64,000 nucleotides of DNA from positions 32,957,784 through 33,021,783 of the forward strand of contig JAIUCV010000005.1 of assembly GCA_026724425.1 (NCBI GenBank). Direction: 5' to 3'. Positions 59,285 to 64,000 of this stretch are shown piece by piece (positions within the stretch are counted from its first letter, which is position 1; every line of letters begins with the position of its first letter). The translations under genes were made by a program, and so were the position numbers. A model generated the notes under the pieces. The model searched no databases and was not told the origin of the DNA. It saw only the letters and a list, made by a program, of their open reading frames with translations. Source of the DNA: Erythrophleum ivorense (taxonomy: Eukaryota > Streptophyta > Magnoliopsida > Fabales > Fabaceae).

Positions 59285-60439
59285 ATGCCTCCCAAAGTTC
59301 GTTCGGTTAATAGATTAGCAGCTGTGGATGAGGCTGTAGATGAGGCTTCCGCAAGTGCTTCAGCCCAACAAACTACTCCACCTGTTAGAGGCCGTGGTCG
59401 AGGTCGGGGTAGGGGTCGAGGAACCTTTCGGCCCCCTAGACAGGCCTCACCTACTGATAGGGCAGAGCCTCCACAGCCTGTGGAGGAAATTGCACCACCC
59501 GTTCAGCCAAGACCGGCCGGGCCTCGGGTGATGAGGGAGGAGAGAGAGGTCCCAGTAACCCTCTCCCAGTTCTTAAAATTGAAGCCTCCCACTTATTCTG
59601 GGACAGAAAGTCAGGAGGATCCCCAGCTATTCATTGATGGGATTGAAAAGATCTGCAGAGCCTTGAGCTGCTCAAGTGCAAAATCCGTTGAGTTTGCCGG
59701 GTTTCAGTTACAAGATGCGGCTTATGTGTGGTATCAGACTTTACTGGGGGAAAGGCCGATAGGAGCTCCTCCAATGTTATGGGAAGAATTTAAGGGGCTC
59801 TTTATGGATCGCTTCTTACCACAGAGTGTCCGGGATGCTAGGGCCAGAGAATTTGAAGGTCTCAAGTTAATTCCAGGCATGAGCGTTTCTGATTATGATA
59901 TCCGGTTCACACAGTTGTCCCGTTACGCCCCACACCTAGTCCCTACTGAGAGGGATAGGATCAAGCGGTTTGTGAATGGGCTACCCCGTATGTTGTATAG
60001 GGTGATTGCTCCACAGATGAACCTCTTTCCTTCATATTCAGCTGCGGTGGATTGTGTACGCATGATAGAGATGAGAGATAGAGAGGAGGACACTGCTCAG
60101 AGAAAAAGGAAGCGTGATGGTGATGGGAGACAGGGAGGTAGTTCCTTTGTAGCTGGACCTTCCTATGGTCTCAGACCTTAGAGTTATCAGAGATTCACTC
60201 CAGCTTTTACGGGGCCTCCGACCTCGTTTTCCACCGGTACTGACCGGTCCAAAGCATTGTTTCGAGGGGTTAGCACGATGTCTACTCCAGTTACTGCTCC
60301 ATCCCGTCAGTCTAGAGGTCCCTGTTCTATTTGCGGAAAGGTACACTCAGGCACTTGCCACAGAGAGACGGGGGCATGTTTCCGTTGTGGGCAGATGGGA
60401 CATTTGGTGAGAGACTGTCCTAGCGCTACCCTGATTTGA
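59285..60439 (+). pseudogene. Gag of the young gypsy element (one premature stop)
   Basis: The real start is the ATG at 59285 (MPPKVRSVNRLAAV); the frame is open six bases upstream from a GTG. Order: an RG-rich stretch (RGRGRGRGRGRG) near residues 35-48, a proline-rich linker, the Gag domain from about residue 95 (LKPPTYSGTESQEDPQLFIDG, AGFQLQDAAYVWY, FMDRFLP, SVSDYDIRFTQLSRYAP, FVNGLP), then a TAG at 60179-60181 where a CAG is expected, and in the same frame a zinc-binding tail with [12 protein letters not shown] and [14 protein letters not shown]. The product would form particles and bind RNA. The frame ends at 60439 shortly before the deletion junction at 60557. Confidence 0.9.
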
Positions 60440-60556
60440 GTCAAGCATCAGTTCACCTGCCAGGCAATTTTCAACGGGGACTCCATCTACTGGTGTAGCT
60501 ACGGTTCAGAGTGGCAGAGGTAGTAGCAGTAGGACCATAGTAGGCAGAGGACAGGC

Positions 60557-61142
60557 GATGCGTTCGGTGTATTTTGAAAAAGGAGTTTGTTTAAAATCTG
60601 TTTCATATGGTCTATATCTGTATATATATATATATATGTAAACCTATTTGACCTACATTTATTTTAAAAAGGGTCGGTGTGCTTATTCACTGAGTATTCG
60701 ACTCATTATATATATATATATATATTTCAGAGAGCAGTAGGGACTCTAGTCTGCCCCCAGCCGCCTTCTAGTGGCTGACCTCTGGAGACGTCCTTTGGCG
60801 AGCCTGCGGAGCTCCTGTGGGTGTATTTGGATTATATATATATTTTGTTTGGAACTTTCTAAAACCTTGTAAATTTAGCTCCATTGAATCATAGTTAGGG
60901 TATCCCCACACCCCAAATGTTTTCTTTTGGTCTGATTGTACCCCTGTTGGGATATATTGTACTGGTTGAGCGTTTGTAGAAATATCGGGAGGTCTATGTT
61001 ATAGAGGAGACTCTGCCGAAATTTTTACAAATGCCCTTCAAAGAAAAGCTTGTATGTTTTATATAATTCAGATTAAGGCCATAAGTATTTTTCTCTATGT
61101 TTCCACTTCCGCATCAGAGTACACAAATTTTGGGGTGTGACA
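60557..61142 (+). repeat. Truncated 3' LTR of the young gypsy element
   Basis: Begins at GATGCGTTCGG, equivalent to position 58483 of the 5' LTR, and ends GGTGTGACA. No polypurine tract precedes it and the first 1.94 kb of the LTR are absent, so the left edge is a deletion junction, not an LTR end. Confidence 0.85.
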
Positions 61143-61147
61143 GTTTA

Positions 61148-61960
61148 AAAGAGGATCATACACAATTTGATGACAAGGAAGCCCTGGTCTTCTTAAGGGC
61201 CTTTATCTTTGAAGGAACAAAAAACCTCTTAAATTTCTGGATCCCACATACATCCCAACTTTTTCCTTTATTTGATCTAAGTTTGTTCAATAACATTGCT
61301 AGGACATTATCTTCATTCCCTTCTCATTTTGTGGAATGGAAAAATTACTATAGTGTAGCAACTCAGATTGCTTCACTTCAAGCTTAGAGGAACTCTTTAA
61401 TTGTCTTGTGTAATGATAAAGAAATAACAAGGAGTGGCATGCTACTTTATTCTCATTGCAACTCAGGAATTGTTTGGCAATTGGTCCTATGCAATCTACA
61501 CTCAAATGAAACATTGATAGGAGTTGATAATAATTCAATTTTATACATACTCTAGAAAATGTTTAAATATGGGAACCCTTTAACTAGTTTTTTTCTTATA
61601 AATGGCAAAATTTTTCCTTGAACAAAGGAATTCTTGGTGTGAACCAAATTTAGACGCAAAACCCTATATAGAAAGGACCAGCAGTGAAGCTTTATTTTTA
61701 GGACAAGAAGCACAAAAGCAATAGACATAGGAAGAACAACACGCTGAAAAGGGAGAATAGCGTAAGGACTTTAACAAGAATGTTTATAAAGAGGAAGGTA
61801 GATGAAAGGAATGACCTTATCTTAAAGGCTAAACAAAAAACAAAGCATACTTAACTGAAGTTAATCCCCTTATTGGAGAGCATGACATTAGGTTTTTTGC
61901 ACACTGAAGAGCTATGGGCTTGGGAAGCTACCTAAGGAAAGCTTCCCTAAGGGCCATGAA
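61148..61960. other. Region between the gypsy element and the L1, no gene named
   Basis: An open frame from about 61150 to 61387 (FDDKEALVFLRAFIFEG...) has no family I recognise and is partly formed by LTR sequence upstream. The rest is A-rich. It could be the 5' part of the L1 that follows. Confidence 0.3.
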
Positions 61961-61969
61961 AACTTTATG

Positions 61970-64000
61970 CTAAAAACCATAGCAGTTCAAGGACTCAAGT
62001 TTCTTGTAAATAAACTAGAACCTGATTTTGTTTTTTAATGAAAATTATGTTGTTAGTAAATGATATACTAAAGTAGTTCAGAAGTAAGGATATCCTTTTT
62101 TGTATAGCTTGGATGTAGTAAGTGGAAGTGGTGGTGTAGCTTTGGCTTGGAAACAAAATGCTCTTTGTAAAATCATTTACAGTTCCCTAAACTAGATTTA
62201 TGTTTTGTCTCAATTTGATAATGGTAATGAAATAAACATCTCTTTTATATATGGATTTCCACAACTTCAAAATAGATACATACTTTAGAATTGGTTTAAA
62301 CACAAAACTAATAAGATAGTTAGCCATAGATGGCAATTGGCAATGTTAACCAAGTTGCCATTAGCAATGACAAATTGTCTTCTTCTTTGACAATTTCAAG
62401 TGCCATAGCTTTCCTAAAAACTTTAGACTATTGTGGTCTTATCAACATCTCTCCTAAAGGTCCATGTTTCACATGGACAAATAATAAGAAAGATTTTGAT
62501 CAACCTTGGGTGAGACTAGACAAACATATATTGTAATAAGTAATAGCTTTTGAAGTTTTCACACTCAAACCTTGTAAATTGGCTAATCTGTGCCTTAGAT
62601 CACTTTCCAATTTCTTTAAGTAAGCTAATTTCAATGCTAAAAAGAAAAAATCTTGCATGTTCAAAAACTTCTTGTTATTTTTTGAAAATTGTAAAGTCCT
62701 CATCATTAAAGCTCGAAATCCCAAATTAAAGGCTCCTTAATTTTTATTCTCCATGCTAAGTTGGGAACAACTTTGTAAATTTTAATAGACTAAAGCAAAA
62801 ATCATATTAGCAACTTGGTAGTGAAAATTTCCTTATTGAAAGGAACCCTAAAAAACATTTAAAAGAATATTCTTCTAACAAAGAAAGAGAAAATAGAAAG
62901 GGTCACAAGATATAAGCTGGAGTTTTTATATGACTATGAAGAAATCACTTAAGCCCAAAAAGCTAAACAGGCTTGGTTGATGAAGGGAGACAAGAACATA
63001 TAGTATTTCCATACTTGTGTTGAAGAGGAAAGCTTCTAATAATATCTTTGCTTTAATTAACAATGTTGGAGATTGGGAACATGAATTAAATAAGATGAAA
63101 AAATTAATCACTAACTATTTTGAAGAGCTATACCCTAGCAATCAAACCATCACAAATCCCCTTCTGGTCATGAAAAATATTCCTTAACTTAAACCTAAAT
63201 ATCTTTCTTACCTGGAAAGACCTTTTGTAGAAGAAGTAGAGAAGGCAATGTTTGAGATGAAGCTAGATAGTGCTTAGGGATTGGATGGTTTTATTGCTAA
63301 TTTTTTCCAAAGTTATTGGGACATTATAGGACAAGGCACATTTAATACGGTCCTATCTTTTGTAAGTCTTAACAAGACTTTCCTCACCTTATCCCCAAAT
63401 GTGACCATCCCCAATCAATCAAAAGATTTTTATCCAATTAGTCTTTGCAATGTGGCTTACAGGTTCATATACAATGTCCTGTGTAATAGACTTAAAGACA
63501 TCTTGGAAGACTACATTACATCCAATCAATCAACTTTCATCAAAGATTAAAACCTTAACAACAACATTATTCTAACAATATAGCCATGGCAAAGATTCAA
63601 AAAGAAAAAAAAAGTGGTAGTGTGCTTATAAAATAGACTGGAAGAAGGTGTACGATAGAATTTCTTGGCACTTTCTCAAAAACATCTTAGTAAAGGCGAA
63701 CTTCCCTCTAAAGTGGGTCAAAGTCATCATGCAATATGTCACCACTATTAGTTACCGAGTGCTAATTAATGGTAGTCCATCCACCCAGATTTAGCCAAGC
63801 AGAGGTCTTAGACAATGAGATCGTTTGTCTCCTTGTTATTTAGTCTCTACATCATTGCGCTCTCATAGTGAATCTTGAAAGCTAAATCAAATAATACTTG
63901 AAAAAAAAAATTTGTAAGAACTCTGAACCCATCTGTTATCTAATGTATGCTAGTGACATTATTTTCTTCTTTAAAGTCAACACAAATTCTTTTAACTTGA
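61970..64000 (+). mobile_element. L1-type LINE ORF2, running off the window
   Basis: Endonuclease part at about 61970-62540: LKFLVNKLEPDFVF, a SLDVVSGSGGVALAWKQNAL stretch near 62105, and GLINISPKGPCFTWTNNKKDFDQPWVRLDKHIL to 62536. Linker to about 63230. Reverse transcriptase from 63230: GLDGFIANFFQSYWDIIG, FYPISLCNVAYRFIYNVLCNRL, NQSTFIKD, a DWKKVYDRISWHFLK stretch near 63650, YRVLINGSPS and PSRGLRQ near 63800, and the active site at about 63950 reading YASDIIFFF instead of YADD. Stops are frequent. The 3' end lies beyond the window. Confidence 0.8.

Larger units (their letters stand above)
56538..61142 (+). mobile_element. Young gypsy deletion derivative: LTR, gag, truncated LTR
   Basis: A 4.6-kb element bounded by TGTAACACC at 56538 and GGTGTGACA at 61142, with the exact five-base target duplication GTTTA on both sides (56533-56537 and 61143-61147). 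It consists of a 2.5-kb 5' LTR, a primer site, a gag gene, and 586 bases of the 3' LTR. Everything between gag and the middle of the 3' LTR, including all of pol, is missing. The shared part of the LTRs differs at only about 17 positions, so the insertion is the youngest readable event here. Confidence 0.9.

Noticed and set aside
58483..61142. Reading the 580-base direct repeat as the complete LTRs of a 2.7-kb element
   Set aside because: GTTTA also precedes 58483 loosely, but the repeat starts with GA, lacks the TG end and has no polypurine tract before the second copy. TGTAACACC at 56538 with an exact GTTTA duplication fits better.
61097..61387. 96-codon ORF as a host gene
   Set aside because: Its first third is LTR sequence of the gypsy element and it crosses the target duplication, so the frame is accidental.
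1..64000. CRISPR arrays, rRNA or tRNA genes, organellar insertions
   Set aside because: None seen. The tRNA-like matches are 11-14-base primer binding sites only, and the direct repeats are LTRs or tandem duplications without regular spacers.

Overview
The window reads as nuclear DNA of a flowering plant, most likely a eudicot. It is AT-rich and packed with nested, decayed plant-type retrotransposons: Ty3/gypsy chromoviruses with initiator-Met tRNA primer sites, Ty1/copia, and L1 and RTE non-LTR elements. The only host gene family I can see is a plant-specific fusion of a class V chitinase-like (GH18) ectodomain to a receptor kinase. Nothing points to bacterial, organellar or viral-genome DNA. 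I cannot name the species.

Layout. 1-1190: 3' end of a very long LTR-like repeat (family R). 1230-1960: minus-strand gypsy reverse-transcriptase remnant. 2001-5448: unresolved AT-rich DNA. 5449-10162: gypsy element with short LTRs that has lost most of its reverse transcriptase. 10163-12250: no gene, T-rich. 12270-13275: copia pol remnant. 13281-18386: chromodomain gypsy element with a 5-kb body. 18387-20000: no gene. 20077-34684: two head-to-tail minus-strand GH18-receptor-kinase genes. Copy A (20077-27312) is a clear pseudogene, cut by a near-full-length RTE LINE at 20856-24025. Copy B (30638-34684) keeps all seven exons and a consistent reading frame once two small indels are discounted. 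Between them lies an L1 3' end that was itself hit by a copia-type solo LTR (28691-30151).

34685-37160 holds the upstream region of copy B and a possible solo LTR. 37161-55110 is one minus-strand chromovirus whose 5' LTR was invaded by a family-R LTR (46381-54525), which was then invaded by a second one (49636-54286) carrying a 943-bp internal tandem duplication. 55860-56483 is the 3' end of a copia element. 56538-61142 is a young gypsy deletion derivative (LTR, gag, truncated LTR) with an exact 5-bp target duplication. 61970-64000 is an L1 element running off the end.

How it fits together. The biology of interest is the GH18-receptor-kinase pair. Both copies have lost the catalytic acid of the chitinase motif, so the ectodomain would at most bind chitin-like ligands and signal through the kinase, as described for CHRK1-type receptors. 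Copy A is dead. Copy B carries a one-base homopolymer change, a two-base deletion in the kinase catalytic loop and a changed splice acceptor, so as sequenced it too is probably non-functional, although each lesion is small enough to need confirmation. Everything else is transposon archaeology, legible enough to order several insertions. I did not find a new multi-gene system here.
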